Shown here: positions 42,590-51,433 of the stretch, in pieces
Layout of the letters: every line of letters starts with the position of its first letter
How positions within the stretch are numbered: position 1 is the first letter of the stretch
Source: Rhizorhabdus dicambivorans
Lineage (GTDB): Bacteria > Pseudomonadota > Alphaproteobacteria > Sphingomonadales > Sphingomonadaceae
Reading direction: 5' to 3'
Assembly: GCF_002355275.1 (NCBI RefSeq)
Contig: NZ_CP023451.1
Coordinates: 186,001 to 250,000 of the forward strand
DNA: 64,000 nucleotides
Program-made: the position numbers and the translations under genes
The notes under the pieces: generated by a model
Told to the model about the DNA's origin: nothing
The model's database searches: none
What the model saw: only the letters and a program-made list of their open reading frames with translations

Positions 42590-42988
42590 GGTAGTGCTCC
42601 TCGTTGGGTCCAGCGGCCTTCCCGCCGGTGACACCGAAGAGCGGCGTGCGGAGAGGGTCCGCACCGTAGCGTCAGCGGAGGGGAACCCCTGGAGGGAGTT
42701 GGCGCGGGCAGCCGCGAAGCGGCAACACGGGCGACCGGATGGGGTTGCGGGACGTCTTCGTCTCGCCGCAGGTGTCAGGAACAGGCGAAGGAAGGCTGCT
42801 GGCCGCGGCGGGGCTCTACCCGATGGACGATCGCGCGGCGCGCTGCTCTTGACCCCGGCGCCGGCGGCGGAGCGCCCTCAGGAGTTCGTGCTCAGCAATC
42901 GGTCACGGGCAAGCCCGTTCGGCGAGGCCCGCTAGACGCAGCGATCGGGATTGAGGGCAGAGCCTCGTATTGCTCGGCCTCGGCGGCC
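42590..42988. other. No gene seen
   Basis: About 400 bp upstream of ssb. GC-rich with short local repeats; open frames here have no convincing coding character or start signal. Confidence 0.4.
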
Positions 42989-43180
42989 TCAGGCGCGAAA
43001 TGGCAGACGGAGTTTCGCGCGGCGGGACCTTTCGCGCGCGGTATCATGCTCATCAGCCCATCGGTCGGCGGCGATCTCTTCGTCCGTAGGTCGCGCGCCC
43101 GCGAGATCGGCCCGCTGCTTGTCGCTCAAGGTCTCGGCCGTGCTCACCGCCCGATTGCCGTGCCGCTGGTTCGTTCCCAT
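42989..43180 (-). CDS. Small hypothetical protein
   Basis: A 63-aa, very hydrophilic protein (MGTNQRHGNRAVSTAETLSD..., ending AKLRLPFRA), with an Arg/Asp-rich helical centre EEIAADRWADEHDTARERSR. It follows the PemK-like gene by 65 bp on the same strand. Composition looks coding, but no family is known. GAGAACAC before the ATG is a weak ribosome site. Confidence 0.5.
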   Translation of the reverse strand: MGTNQRHGNRAVSTAETLSDKQRADLAGARPTDEEIAADRWADEHDTARERSRRAKLRLPFRA

Positions 43181-43245
43181 GTGTTCTCACTCCGAAGTCG
43201 CGATGATCCGCGCCGCGTGGCAAATGCGGGCGCGGCCGATACTGG

Positions 43246-43683
43246 TCAGGAGGTACGCTTGACCTGCGTGACCTTGCCGGCGTCGTAGGCGGCGAGCCAG
43301 CGGGTGCGGATGGTTTCGTAGAAGGCGGTTGGAAGCTGACCGTATGCAACCTCGCCCAATGGATCTCCGGGCACCGTCCGAAGATCGGGCCCGGGCCATT
43401 GAAAATAGTTGAGCTCCGTGAGGACGACCCACGAGCGATCATCATCGAGCCCGAGACGAACCTTCGTCGCGTGCGGAATTTCAACGGCAAGGCTCGTGTC
43501 GGACGGCGGCGTATGGGTCACTGGCAGGATGGTGACCATCTTGGCGCCTGCCTTATTTGTCGTCGCGAGCAGCACGGCGCAGGGACGGTCTTTGCTGCCT
43601 TCTTCGTGACCTGCCTTTGCTTCATGGCTCCAGAGATACGAGTAGCGAATTACTAGGCCGGGAACTGGATCGGGAATTTGCAC
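43246..43683 (-). CDS. PemK/MazF-like growth inhibitor (toxin)
   Basis: A 145-aa protein. PGLVIRYSYLW, KDRPCAVLLATTN, MVTILPVTHTPP and RSWVVLTELNYFQWPGPDLR match the PemK-like plasmid maintenance family related to MazF endoribonucleases. It is encoded 3 bp after the antitoxin-like gene, on the same strand. Expected to cleave mRNA when not bound by its partner and so stabilise the element. Confidence 0.85.
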   Translation of the reverse strand: MQIPDPVPGLVIRYSYLWSHEAKAGHEEGSKDRPCAVLLATTNKAGAKMVTILPVTHTPPSDTSLAVEIPHATKVRLGLDDDRSWVVLTELNYFQWPGPDLRTVPGDPLGEVAYGQLPTAFYETIRTRWLAAYDAGKVTQVKRTS

Positions 43684-43686
43684 TCG

Positions 43687-43947
43687 TCAGGACTCGACCT
43701 CGTGATCGAAGGCAGCGGCTTCTGCCGGCGCTCGCGCCGCTCGAACCCCCTCCACGATTTCCTCCGGCACGTCAGTCAACGTGAAGACCTCGCGATCGCG
43801 CCGCTTGAGCCGCTGATATTCGGCGGCCGACATCAACACGAGGCTATCGTGGCCATGATGCGTGATGGTAAGGGGCGCAACCAGCGCCTGGCGGCTGATG
43901 CGGCCGAAGGCCTTTGACGCCTCAACGGAACTGACAGTCTGGGGCAT
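43687..43947 (-). CDS. Phd/YefM-type antitoxin
   Basis: An 86-aa protein. MPQTVSSVEASKAFGRISRQAL and PLTITHHGHDSLVLMSAAEYQRL form the Phd/YefM DNA-binding N-domain; the C-terminal tail should wrap the toxin. Mixed pairing of a Phd-type antitoxin with a PemK-type toxin is known. AGGAGAA stands 6 bp before the ATG. Promoter and autoregulatory sites would lie in 43948-44040. Confidence 0.85.
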   Translation of the reverse strand: MPQTVSSVEASKAFGRISRQALVAPLTITHHGHDSLVLMSAAEYQRLKRRDREVFTLTDVPEEIVEGVRAARAPAEAAAFDHEVES

Positions 43948-44053
43948 GGTGATTCTCCTGTCCGGAAAGTACGGAGTTTCCGGATAAATTTCAAGTCCTC
44001 TCTGTCGCGCGCGCGAGGACGATAGCTGAGGACACGGTCACAGGGAAACGAAG

Positions 44054-44122
44054 GCAGGGCCCGCTTGCCGTGAGGCAAACGAGCCCTGCGGGGTTGCCGC
44101 GCGCCGGAGGGACGCGCGCGGC
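44054..44122 (-). terminator. Two stem-loops after the DUF736 gene
   Basis: On the minus strand, first a stem GCCGCGCGC / GCGCGCGGC (44114-44122 and 44096-44104), then a nested hairpin GCAGGGC ... GCCCTGC (44054-44089) with inner TTGCC/GGCAA. No T-run of note. They fill the gap between DUF736 and the antitoxin gene and probably separate the two units. Confidence 0.5.
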
Positions 44123-44137
44123 AGGGAGAGAGGATCG

Positions 44138-44650
44138 TCAGTCGGCCATCTCGGGCGTGCGGCGACGGCGGCCATTGCCCTGCGCGGGCTCGCCGCCGAA
44201 CGCGCCCTCGGCCGAGGATTCACCCAGGCCATCCGTACCGGCGAGGCCGTTCGGCTTGGCCGGCTCGTCCGCACCGGGCAGCGGCGGCAGGCTGTCGTCG
44301 GCCGGGGCGGTGTCGGTCGGCGCATCGCGGCGGCGGTTGGGACGCGACCAGACGATGTTGTACGAGCCGTCGTCCTGACGGAACGCCGAGATGTAGAGCG
44401 GCTTGTCGAGGCTGGGATCCTCGATCTTGCCGTTGAGGAACATTTCGCCGGTCGCATTGGACGCCAGCTCGAACAGTGAGCCGACCTGGACCCACTGGCG
44501 TGCCGCCGAGAGCGCGAGGATCTCGAACTTGGGCGCACGCGGATTGGCGGAATGGACGGTGCGAAGGGCGATGACGATCGCGACCGTGAGCGTCGAGATT
44601 TTGCCGGTGTAGGTGCCGCTGGCGTTCTGGGTGATGGTGCCGATGTTCAT
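44138..44650 (-). CDS. DUF736 family protein
   Basis: A 170-aa protein starting MNIGTITQNASGTYTGKIST at 44650 with GGAGACTTCCC upstream. KFEILALSAARQWVQVGSLFELAS, FLNGKIEDPSLDKPLYISAF and GSYNIVWSR match DUF736, a family almost confined to alphaproteobacterial plasmids and ICEs. The C-terminal 70 residues are a low-complexity Pro/Gly/Arg-rich tail ending GNGRRRRTPEMAD. Function unknown. Confidence 0.9.
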   Translation of the reverse strand: MNIGTITQNASGTYTGKISTLTVAIVIALRTVHSANPRAPKFEILALSAARQWVQVGSLFELASNATGEMFLNGKIEDPSLDKPLYISAFRQDDGSYNIVWSRPNRRRDAPTDTAPADDSLPPLPGADEPAKPNGLAGTDGLGESSAEGAFGGEPAQGNGRRRRTPEMAD

Positions 44651-44813
44651 GGGAAGTCTCCTGAGAAAGTGCGCTCGAACCCCTTGTCCGAACACCTTCT
44701 CTCACCCGCTCCTCTCCTCGGCCGTTCGGCCGAGTAAGGCGCGCCAGCGCCGCTCCGACGCGCCACTTCGGCGCCGTCGGGTACTTCAGGGCCTCGCAAT
44801 CACGCGATGCGTG

Positions 44814-45134
44814 TCAAGTCTGGGGAGCGCTTGCCGATGGCCGCCACAGGGCAATGACATCCTGCATCTCTTCGGCGAAACCGAGACCGTCGATATAGAC
44901 GGCGCCGCGGTCGTTCTGGCCGAGAAAGCCGATCACGCTCGTGATGTCGTTTGCCACGTCGATGTCGAGGCCGAACATGTCGGCGATCTCGAAATGACCA
45001 AGCTCCGGGCCATTCCACCAGGCCATCAGAAAGTTCGCGACGCGGCGCGCCTGCCCGGTGTCGCCCATGGCGAGCGGGATAAGCCGTGTCAGCGCCGCAC
45101 GGGCGGAATCATAATCTGTCGGTACGGACGTCAT
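44814..45134 (-). CDS. Hypothetical element protein
   Basis: A 106-aa protein; the ATG at 45134 (MTSVPTDYDSARAALTRLI) is preferred over the longer frame, which overlaps the upstream gene. QARRVANFLMAWWNGPELGHFEIADMFGLD resembles short proteins found repeatedly in such elements. Helical, acidic, no catalytic motif seen. Confidence 0.72.
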   Translation of the reverse strand: MTSVPTDYDSARAALTRLIPLAMGDTGQARRVANFLMAWWNGPELGHFEIADMFGLDIDVANDITSVIGFLGQNDRGAVYIDGLGFAEEMQDVIALWRPSASAPQT

Positions 45135-45207
45135 CGGTTTTCTCCGCGCGCAGAGGGTATCGAGGCGACACCCGGGCGCAAGCGTTTCTGCCTCGAACGG
45201 CCCGATC

Positions 45208-45537
45208 CTAATGAATCGAGCCGAACAGCCGCCGCTTGACCTCGGCCTGGTGCCGGCCATCCTTCTCGCCGATCGTCGCGGTCATGTCGGCGAGGAGCTG
45301 TTCGGCAAGCCTCGGCGGGATTTCCGCATAGGGCGTGATAACGGCGATCGCGGCCTCGGGCGTGGGAAGCTCGCCCGGTTCCGTGCCCCGCCAGATCAGC
45401 GCTTCCCCTTCATCGGGCTCATCATCGGTGCGAAAGCACACCTGAGCATAATAGGTCTGGAGCGGTCGGTCCCAGCCTACCGCCGCGCAGATGACGTCGG
45501 GATGGCCGGCCTTGGGCGGGAGAATGTGCCTGCTCAT
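45208..45537 (-). CDS. Hypothetical element protein
   Basis: A 109-aa protein (MSRHILPPKAGHPDVICAAVGWDRPLQT). It has a beta-rich first half (YYAQVCFR, EALIWRG) and a helical second half (RLAEQLLADMTATIGEKDG). Its start overlaps the stop of the upstream 68-aa gene (ATGA), indicating an operon. Function unknown. Confidence 0.7.
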   Translation of the reverse strand: MSRHILPPKAGHPDVICAAVGWDRPLQTYYAQVCFRTDDEPDEGEALIWRGTEPGELPTPEAAIAVITPYAEIPPRLAEQLLADMTATIGEKDGRHQAEVKRRLFGSIH

Positions 45538-45740
45538 GCGTGTGTCCTCCGCATTCTGTGCGCGACGTGCCGCGCGGCGCCTTCGGCGCTGTTGATGGCC
45601 TGACCTGCTGCCGATGCCGCGCGGCGCGCGCCCGCCCTGCGCAGCAGGTTACGGGCTTCGCGCAGGCGTTCAACGGCAATCGCAATGGCTTGTCCGTCCT
45701 CGGACGTCGCGGGTGTGATGCGGCGCAAGATTACCTCCAT
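45534..45740 (-). CDS. Small basic hypothetical protein
   Basis: A 68-aa, Arg/Ala-rich helical protein (MEVILRRITPATSEDGQAIAIAV...). It overlaps the next gene by 4 bp. No known family. Could bind nucleic acid given its charge. Confidence 0.6.
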   Translation of the reverse strand: MEVILRRITPATSEDGQAIAIAVERLREARNLLRRAGARRAASAAGQAINSAEGAARHVAHRMRRTHA

Positions 45741-45773
45741 TTTGGTTGGAAATTGGCGAGGCGACTGATCGGC

Positions 45774-46124
45774 TCAATCGTCGCAGGGGAGCATGATCGT
45801 CAGGACACGGACGGTCACCGCGGCGTCGGCAGGATCTTCCGAGCCCCATTCGAGCGAGGGATCGTAATAATCGATGCGAAAGCAGACGATGTGACCCTCG
45901 AGCTCGAACTGCCCGTAGTTGCGTTCCGGGCCGTCATCAGGCTTGAATTCGTAGCGCCGGACGGCCGCGAGTACCGCGGCCTGGGCGACGGCTTCGCTGA
46001 CGATGCGGTCGCCGCCTGCCAATGTGGCGAGACAGGTCGCCGTCATCACGATCCGCGCGTTTCGATCGAGGCCGAGCCGCACGCGGTCATTGAGCTCGGC
46101 GATCCGGGATATGGTGCTGGTCAT
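45774..46124 (-). CDS. DUF3768 family protein
   Basis: A 116-aa protein; the ATG at 46124 overlaps the stop of the PP-loop gene (ATGA). IAELNDRVRLGLDRNARIVMT and FELEGHIVCFRIDYYDPSLEW, then DPADAAVTVRVLTIML, are hallmarks of DUF3768. The family is found mostly on alphaproteobacterial mobile elements and has no known function. Confidence 0.88.
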   Translation of the reverse strand: MTSTISRIAELNDRVRLGLDRNARIVMTATCLATLAGGDRIVSEAVAQAAVLAAVRRYEFKPDDGPERNYGQFELEGHIVCFRIDYYDPSLEWGSEDPADAAVTVRVLTIMLPCDD

Positions 46125-47071
46125 GCTGCCTCCATCAAGCCGGCGTTGAAACTCGCGATCCATTCTTCCATCGTCGGCCGCTCGGCGATCGGCACGATGC
46201 TGGCGGCGTCCTGGAAACGGATGAGATCGGTCGGCGCATCGCGACGGATCGCGTCGATCTCGGCCTCGGGGAGCAGCCGCTCGGCGCGGATGAAATCGGT
46301 GATCCTGCCGGGCCGGGTCCTGGTCGATCGGCGCCACAATCCCTCGACGGTGCGCAGGCGCGGTTCGGCGCGGGCCTCAATCAGGACAATCAAGCGAAGG
46401 CACCACGCCGGCAGGGCGCGTACTTCATCGGGCCGGATGGCGCCGCAGAAGAAGCAGCTCGACTTGGGCGGCACCGGGAGACCGGCGGCCTCGATCCGGG
46501 CGATGCAGCGATCGCGCGTCCAGTTCCATTCGCGCAGCGGATAGCGGCACTGGAACAGCGGATCGTCCAGCCCGGCAGCATGGGCATGACGCCGGGAATC
46601 GGAGGGCGACGTGTCGTAGCCGATCAGCCGCTCGACCTTCTGCCCATTCGCCCATGCGGCGCGAGCCGGTGCCCATTGCTTCAGGAAAGCGTCTTGCGGC
46701 GCCACCTTCCATTTGAGGCTGCAACTATGCCGTCCCAGGCTGATGCTCGGCAAAGTCGCATTGGTCAGGACATTGGCGAGGATCGAATAATAGGGCGGCC
46801 AGTGCTTGAAGCGCCTGGGCACGTAGCGGACGATCTCATAGGGAATCCCGCGCGCGTGCATCCACGCGGCGATCATCCGCTGATATTCGTAGGTCTCGGG
46901 CTTCTCCGCGCCCGGATCGGCGCTCAGCACCAGGTCTGGCGCCTCGCCGCGCGCCTCGAGTTCGATCAGCAGCGCCGTGGAATCGACACCGATCCCATAG
47001 GCCAGGACCACGGGCGGCGGGGCGGCGACCAGAATGGTATCGACCGCTCGTCTGTTGCTTGGGATGTGCAT
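46121..47071 (-). CDS. PP-loop ATPase of the PAPS reductase family
   Basis: A 316-aa protein; the ATG at 47071 (MHIPSNRRAV) is preferred to the upstream TTG. VVLAYGIGVDSTALLIEL is the PP-loop (SGGxDS-like, with G-I-G-V-D-S). Cysteines in HSCSLKWK and SCFFCG could bind metal or an Fe-S cluster, as in DndC/PAPS-reductase-like proteins. The family activates a substrate with ATP; the target could be sulphate, tRNA or DNA. It sits beside a Mom-like gene and DUF3768. Confidence 0.83.
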   Translation of the reverse strand: MHIPSNRRAVDTILVAAPPPVVLAYGIGVDSTALLIELEARGEAPDLVLSADPGAEKPETYEYQRMIAAWMHARGIPYEIVRYVPRRFKHWPPYYSILANVLTNATLPSISLGRHSCSLKWKVAPQDAFLKQWAPARAAWANGQKVERLIGYDTSPSDSRRHAHAAGLDDPLFQCRYPLREWNWTRDRCIARIEAAGLPVPPKSSCFFCGAIRPDEVRALPAWCLRLIVLIEARAEPRLRTVEGLWRRSTRTRPGRITDFIRAERLLPEAEIDAIRRDAPTDLIRFQDAASIVPIAERPTMEEWIASFNAGLMEAA

Positions 47072-47127
47072 GGAGTTCTCGGCCTCGATCGCGGCCCATC
47101 GCCGCAACCCTCAAGATCCCCCTCCCC

Positions 47128-47964
47128 TCATTCTCGGCCGGCTGTGCGGTTCTCGGCCTCGATGCGAAGATCGAACTGAAAGGTGGGGTGCGCCAACGGC
47201 AGGGCCTTTGGATAGGGAAGTCGCGGCAGTGCGCGGCCGTGCCGGCGGGCTTCGCGGGTGAGCTCGAAGCAATAGGCGTAGAGACCCGGCTGCTGATGGC
47301 GCACGAGATGGCGTTCGCGTTGCAGCCGCCAAAGCCATGTCGCAGGCATCTCCCCGAACTCCGGCCTGGGCAGGCCAAGCGAAACGAGCTGATCGATGGC
47401 GCCGGCATGGCCTCGCTCGCCAAGGCGGATCTTCGAGAGCGTGCGCCCCGCGATCGTTGTGTCGCCGGCGCGCAGGACGGTTCGCGGCCTCGTAATGGCG
47501 CGGTGCGCCGCCGAGAGCGCGCAATAGACGCGGCCTATATGTCCGGCGCTTGGGTCGCTGTACGAAACCACGGCCTCGATTCCGGGCTTCTCGCGGCGCA
47601 GATGGCGAAAGGCCCGCGCGACGAAGAAGCTCTCCCCGTTCTGGGGCACGGCGTCTGTCAGGATCAGGCGGGCGAGCACGCAGCCGCGTAGCGGATCGGC
47701 AAAGCCGGTGTGCCGCGTGATTACGGCTCCGGTGGCCGGAACGGCGAAGACGGCGACGCCTTCCAGGACTGCCCCGGCGCCATAGAGCCCGACCGCGAGC
47801 TGCGCCGCAGGATAGGTCGGCAGATAATGATGGCGGGCAATGAAAGCGCGCGCGGCATCGTGTCCGATGATCTCGACGGAATAGGATTTGGGATCGATGA
47901 CCGTGAGATCGCGGGCCCAGAGCGCCCGGCGCTCGCGCCAGCGCTGGCTGCGGCTCGTTTCCAT
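47128..47964 (-). CDS. Mom-like (GNAT-fold) putative DNA-modification protein
   Basis: A 278-aa protein. FIARHHYLPTYPAAQLAVGLYG, VLARLILTDAVPQNGESFFVARAF and EAVVSYSDPSAGHIGRVYCAL follow the layout of phage Mu Mom-type proteins (YSDPxxGHxGxxY-like motif), which place a carbamoylmethyl group on adenine to block restriction. Assignment is by pattern and moderate. It lies 56 bp upstream of the PP-loop gene on the same strand, so the two may be co-transcribed. Confidence 0.65.
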   Translation of the reverse strand: METSRSQRWRERRALWARDLTVIDPKSYSVEIIGHDAARAFIARHHYLPTYPAAQLAVGLYGAGAVLEGVAVFAVPATGAVITRHTGFADPLRGCVLARLILTDAVPQNGESFFVARAFRHLRREKPGIEAVVSYSDPSAGHIGRVYCALSAAHRAITRPRTVLRAGDTTIAGRTLSKIRLGERGHAGAIDQLVSLGLPRPEFGEMPATWLWRLQRERHLVRHQQPGLYAYCFELTREARRHGRALPRLPYPKALPLAHPTFQFDLRIEAENRTAGRE

Positions 47965-47982
47965 GTTTTGGATCCTCGAATG

Positions 47983-49266
47983 TTAGCGGGCGGCAAATCT
48001 CGTCGCCCCGCCGAACAGGCGGAGCGCGCGTGCCATCTCGTCGCGCAACCGGGCCTTGCTGCCGACGATGAGCGTCGGCGCGAGGGGTTTCCCGCCGGGG
48101 TCGATGAAGCCGTGCGCGAGGGTGCCGTCCTGTTCGATCGAGACGAGATGCCCCTTGCCGGGCGCCGGCCCCTGATAGCGCGCCGTCAGCTCGCCTAGCT
48201 TCGCAGTCAGGCCCTTGGTCGCCTTGGACCAACGGATGTGGCCAGCGCCGACATTGCTCCCGGCCTCGCGGCCTCGATCCATCCAGAGTTTCGCGTGCGC
48301 CTTGACCTGCAGCGGCGTGTTGCGCGTGCGTTCGCGATTCCGACAGGTTGGCAATGCGGCCGAATGGGTATCGAGAACCCGCAGATATTCGCCGTGCAGC
48401 GCGACAAGGATATCCTCGATGTCGATGCCGGCGAGGAGCGCGCGAAGCCGGTCCTCCTGCTCGGGACTGGCAATGAGCTCGTCGGCCCGCTCCGCCGTCA
48501 GTTCCTCGGCCTCGGGCTGCGCGGTCACACCGGATATGAAGCCCTTGGTGGCGGTGAGAATGATGGCGTGACCGCCGCAGCGGCCGCCTGTCTTACGATA
48601 GCGCTCCAAAATATCGCCTCGGCCGAGCGCCGCCGCCGGATGATCGCCCAGGATGATAACCCGCCGCGACCATGGTGTCGGTCGGGGCCGGTCGCTGGGT
48701 TTCGGCCAGTCCGAGGGTAGCGATCGCACCGCACCCCGCGACTGCATCGAGATGGGCGCTCGTTCGGCAGCGCGATTGGCCCGGCGCGCCGCGTCGAAGA
48801 GATCGTCAACGTCGCCGCCGCCGTCGGCGAACCCGCAGTCATAGGCCGGGCGTTCTGCGGCCTTGGACGGCGAACAATGGTTCCAACCTACATGGGCCGC
48901 GTACCAGCCATCGGCATAGCGGATCGCGAGATTCCAGTCATAACCATAACGATCGCGTCCACGCAGGATCGCCGCATCGCGGTCATCACCGCGTCCTGAG
49001 ACGGCGCGCTCCTCGGTGAAGCTGAAATTGCGCGCCTGGCGCTCGGCCTCGCTATGCGCGGCAATCGCGTCGTTGACGGGCTTCATCGCCTGGACGCGCG
49101 CGCGGGTGTGCGCCATGCGATCTTCAGGTGAAGCCGTCGGCGCCAGGTCCGGAAAGTCGCGCCAGGCTTTCGCGATCGCTTCGGCATGTTCCGGTGCGCG
49201 GCCCCGGGCCAGCCAGGTGGCAGTCGAACAGGGGTCGAACTGCGGGATTTTTTCGACATGGATCAT
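47983..49266 (-). CDS. Large hypothetical element protein
   Basis: A 427-aa soluble protein (MIHVEKIPQFDPCSTATWLARGRAPEHAEAI...). No catalytic motif recognised. The middle (WNLAIRYADGWYAAHVGWN) and the C-terminal part (GHLVSIEQDGTLAHGFIDPGG) look globular. Position in a row of same-strand backbone genes suggests a housekeeping role for the element. Confidence 0.72.
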   Translation of the reverse strand: MIHVEKIPQFDPCSTATWLARGRAPEHAEAIAKAWRDFPDLAPTASPEDRMAHTRARVQAMKPVNDAIAAHSEAERQARNFSFTEERAVSGRGDDRDAAILRGRDRYGYDWNLAIRYADGWYAAHVGWNHCSPSKAAERPAYDCGFADGGGDVDDLFDAARRANRAAERAPISMQSRGAVRSLPSDWPKPSDRPRPTPWSRRVIILGDHPAAALGRGDILERYRKTGGRCGGHAIILTATKGFISGVTAQPEAEELTAERADELIASPEQEDRLRALLAGIDIEDILVALHGEYLRVLDTHSAALPTCRNRERTRNTPLQVKAHAKLWMDRGREAGSNVGAGHIRWSKATKGLTAKLGELTARYQGPAPGKGHLVSIEQDGTLAHGFIDPGGKPLAPTLIVGSKARLRDEMARALRLFGGATRFAAR

Positions 49267-49286
49267 GTGGTCGGCCTCGGTCGAGA

Positions 49287-49931
49287 TCAGGCGAAGAGGC
49301 GCATCGGCTGTTCGACCGGCGGCGTGAGACGAAGGTCGCGCCGCAGACGGTCGGCGAAACGGTCGGGCGCCATGAGATCATTGACCGATGCCCAGTGATT
49401 GCGCGCGCCGCAGTGATCATCGCGGCCACGAACCCGGCGATAGAGGACTTCCCGGCCCGGGCCCGAACAGCCAAGCGAGAGCTGCACCCATGCTTCCTCG
49501 CCATGGAGCGTGATTTCGCCGGAAACCGCAGGGCCGCCCTTGCTGGAGCGGATGTCATAGGTTCCGTCGCATAGGCCCAGCGCGTCGGCGAGGCGCCGCA
49601 TTGCGGTGCGGCCCTCCGAATGGAAGAGCCGCTTGGCGGCCTCGTCATGGCTCACGCCCCGATAGGCGAGGTTGCGCAGGACCGGCGTTCGGCGGATTTC
49701 GGCGATCTGGTCCATGCAGGTGCGCCGAAGCTCGAGATTGGACGGACGATCTTCGCACACTGCGCTGAGGTGGCGAACGAGCAGGATCACGGCGGGATCG
49801 GTTTCGGCGTCTTTGCCGGCGTTGCGGCAATCCTTGATCGCGGCTCCGATCGCGTGGAGGGTGGTGCCGACGGTGATCAGCGCGCTGGGGTCGAGCGCCT
49901 GCTGGTGGCGCATGGCGACGTCGTAAGTCAT
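49287..49931 (-). CDS. Hypothetical element protein
   Basis: A 214-aa protein (MTYDVAMRHQQALDPSALI...). Helical first half with SAVCEDRPSNLELRRTCMDQI; RNLAYRGVSHDEAAKRLFHSEGRTAMRRLADALGL could contain a helix-turn-helix. Twenty bp from the next gene. Function unknown. Confidence 0.7.
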   Translation of the reverse strand: MTYDVAMRHQQALDPSALITVGTTLHAIGAAIKDCRNAGKDAETDPAVILLVRHLSAVCEDRPSNLELRRTCMDQIAEIRRTPVLRNLAYRGVSHDEAAKRLFHSEGRTAMRRLADALGLCDGTYDIRSSKGGPAVSGEITLHGEEAWVQLSLGCSGPGREVLYRRVRGRDDHCGARNHWASVNDLMAPDRFADRLRRDLRLTPPVEQPMRLFA

Positions 49932-50024
49932 GGGATGGCCCTCCGGTCTTGAGCGAAAATCCGCTCAAACGGCCCTCTCCCCCTCCCCTTTCTCCCGTGG
50001 CCGGCCTCGGGCTCGACCGAAGAT

Positions 50025-50783
50025 TCAAGCAGCGATCGGTAGCGGGATCGGCACGGCCTGCCCGGTGGCGATATTGATGAACGCGCCCGCGTGGCCGATC
50101 GATCCGCGGCCAACGAGATCGAAGAGAAGGGCCAGCGCGTGGCTCGCCACCACCCGGTTCACGAAAAGCGACTGGCGCTCGAGGGCTTCGGCCATCGAGC
50201 ACGACGGCGCGTCGTCGTCAGGCAGGCTCTCGTTCGCGACCTCGGGGAAATATTCGAGGACTGTCGGGAGGATCTGGTGCCCGGCCTCGGGCTCAGCGTT
50301 CGGGCAACCGATGATATATTGCCCGTCGCCAGCGCGGTTGCCGAGATCCAGCCAATAGGCCGGCGCATTCCTGGCCGAGGCGATGGCCGCACCGACGCTC
50401 CGGCGCGCCGATGCGGTATCGACACAAGTGATGACGATGTCGGTGCCGTCGAGCTTCGCGGCCTCGGGTGCCCGGCCATGCACCGCCGTCCAGGCCAGAC
50501 CGTGGGCGAGATTGATCCGCTCGGTTAACGTCCGGGCCTTCGAGTTGCCGATGTCGCACCTGAAGAAGGGCTGCCGGCCAAGATTGGCCTCGCTGACGAT
50601 ATCGTCGTCGACGACGGTTACATCGAGCGAACGCGACGAAATCGCCCGCAGCGCCGTATCCAGCGAGGCGAGCCCCATCAGCATCTGCGCGCCGTTGCCG
50701 CCGCATCCCACAAGCACGATTTTGATCGCGCGGTTGCCGAGCGCCGCAGGCAGATAGTGGCGAAGGGGCGTCTCAGAGGTCAT
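50025..50783 (-). CDS. PRTRC system ThiF/E1-like protein
   Basis: A 252-aa protein; the ATG at 50783 overlaps the stop of the protein A gene (ATGA). IKIVLVGCGGNGAQMLMGLASLD is the E1/ThiF nucleotide-binding loop, with VTVVDDDIVSEANLGRQPFF and VITCVDTASARRSV as in ThiF/MoeB. PRTRC cassettes pair this protein with a JAB protease-like protein and a ubiquitin-like protein C, suggesting a conjugation/deconjugation chemistry. Last gene of the cassette. Confidence 0.92.
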   Translation of the reverse strand: MTSETPLRHYLPAALGNRAIKIVLVGCGGNGAQMLMGLASLDTALRAISSRSLDVTVVDDDIVSEANLGRQPFFRCDIGNSKARTLTERINLAHGLAWTAVHGRAPEAAKLDGTDIVITCVDTASARRSVGAAIASARNAPAYWLDLGNRAGDGQYIIGCPNAEPEAGHQILPTVLEYFPEVANESLPDDDAPSCSMAEALERQSLFVNRVVASHALALLFDLVGRGSIGHAGAFINIATGQAVPIPLPIAA

Positions 50784-51433
50784 GATCGTCTCCTGAAAAA
50801 AGGGCTTCGCGGCAGCGGGAGGAACATCCCTCCGGCGCACAGTCGCGAGGCAAATGCGGGGCCGTCCGTATGACCCAGACGTCCGACAACCAGGGCGATC
50901 TTGGTCGCGTGCGCGTCGTCCGCGTCGTCGGTTGCGCTGAAGAAGGCCGCGCCGTGCCCATGGCTGTGAATGTCGCAGATGAGGTGATGGTGCGGCGGCA
51001 GCGCAGGCGGACGATAAGTGAGGTGTGACGGCGTCGCGCGGTCGATCTGGGGGAAGTCGACCCAGAATCGCCGATTAGCCTCATCCCAGAGGATGAAGGC
51101 GGCGGCCTCGTTGGGCAGCGCGGCGCGAAAGTGCTCGAGGACTTGCCGCAGCAGCTCCGCCGGTATCAAGCCGCAACGCAGGTCCGCGCGGCGAACTCCA
51201 ATGCTCCCGTAGGGCAGGTAGGCCGGGATCGGCGGTGTCACGGGCAGATCCAGAGCCAGCCAGGCCCGGCGCAAGATCAGGCAGACACCATCGCGGCCGA
51301 TTGCGAGGCAGCTGCCTGCTCGGGCTTCGCGAACGGCCTCGATCGCGGGTGATCGCCCATCCGGCGGCACGGGATAGCAAGGCGCCTCCGCCAGTACCGC
51401 GGCGGCGGTCGGGTCTTCGGCGAGGGCAGTCAT
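50780..51433 (-). CDS. PRTRC system protein A (JAB/MPN domain)
   Basis: A 217-aa protein. HHLICDIHSHGHGAAFFSATDDADD holds the JAMM metal site (H-x-H ... S-x2-D) of JAB/MPN isopeptidase-like proteins; the upstream Glu may lie in the IPAELLRQVLEHF region. Overlaps ThiF downstream and protein B upstream by 4 bp each. With ThiF and protein C it suggests reversible attachment of a small protein. Confidence 0.9.
   Translation of the reverse strand: MTALAEDPTAAAVLAEAPCYPVPPDGRSPAIEAVREARAGSCLAIGRDGVCLILRRAWLALDLPVTPPIPAYLPYGSIGVRRADLRCGLIPAELLRQVLEHFRAALPNEAAAFILWDEANRRFWVDFPQIDRATPSHLTYRPPALPPHHHLICDIHSHGHGAAFFSATDDADDAHATKIALVVGRLGHTDGPAFASRLCAGGMFLPLPRSPFFRRRS

Noticed and set aside
42483-42935. 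150-aa plus-strand frame overlapping ssb
   Set aside because: Antisense to ssb at its start and Arg/Ala-rich afterwards; no support.
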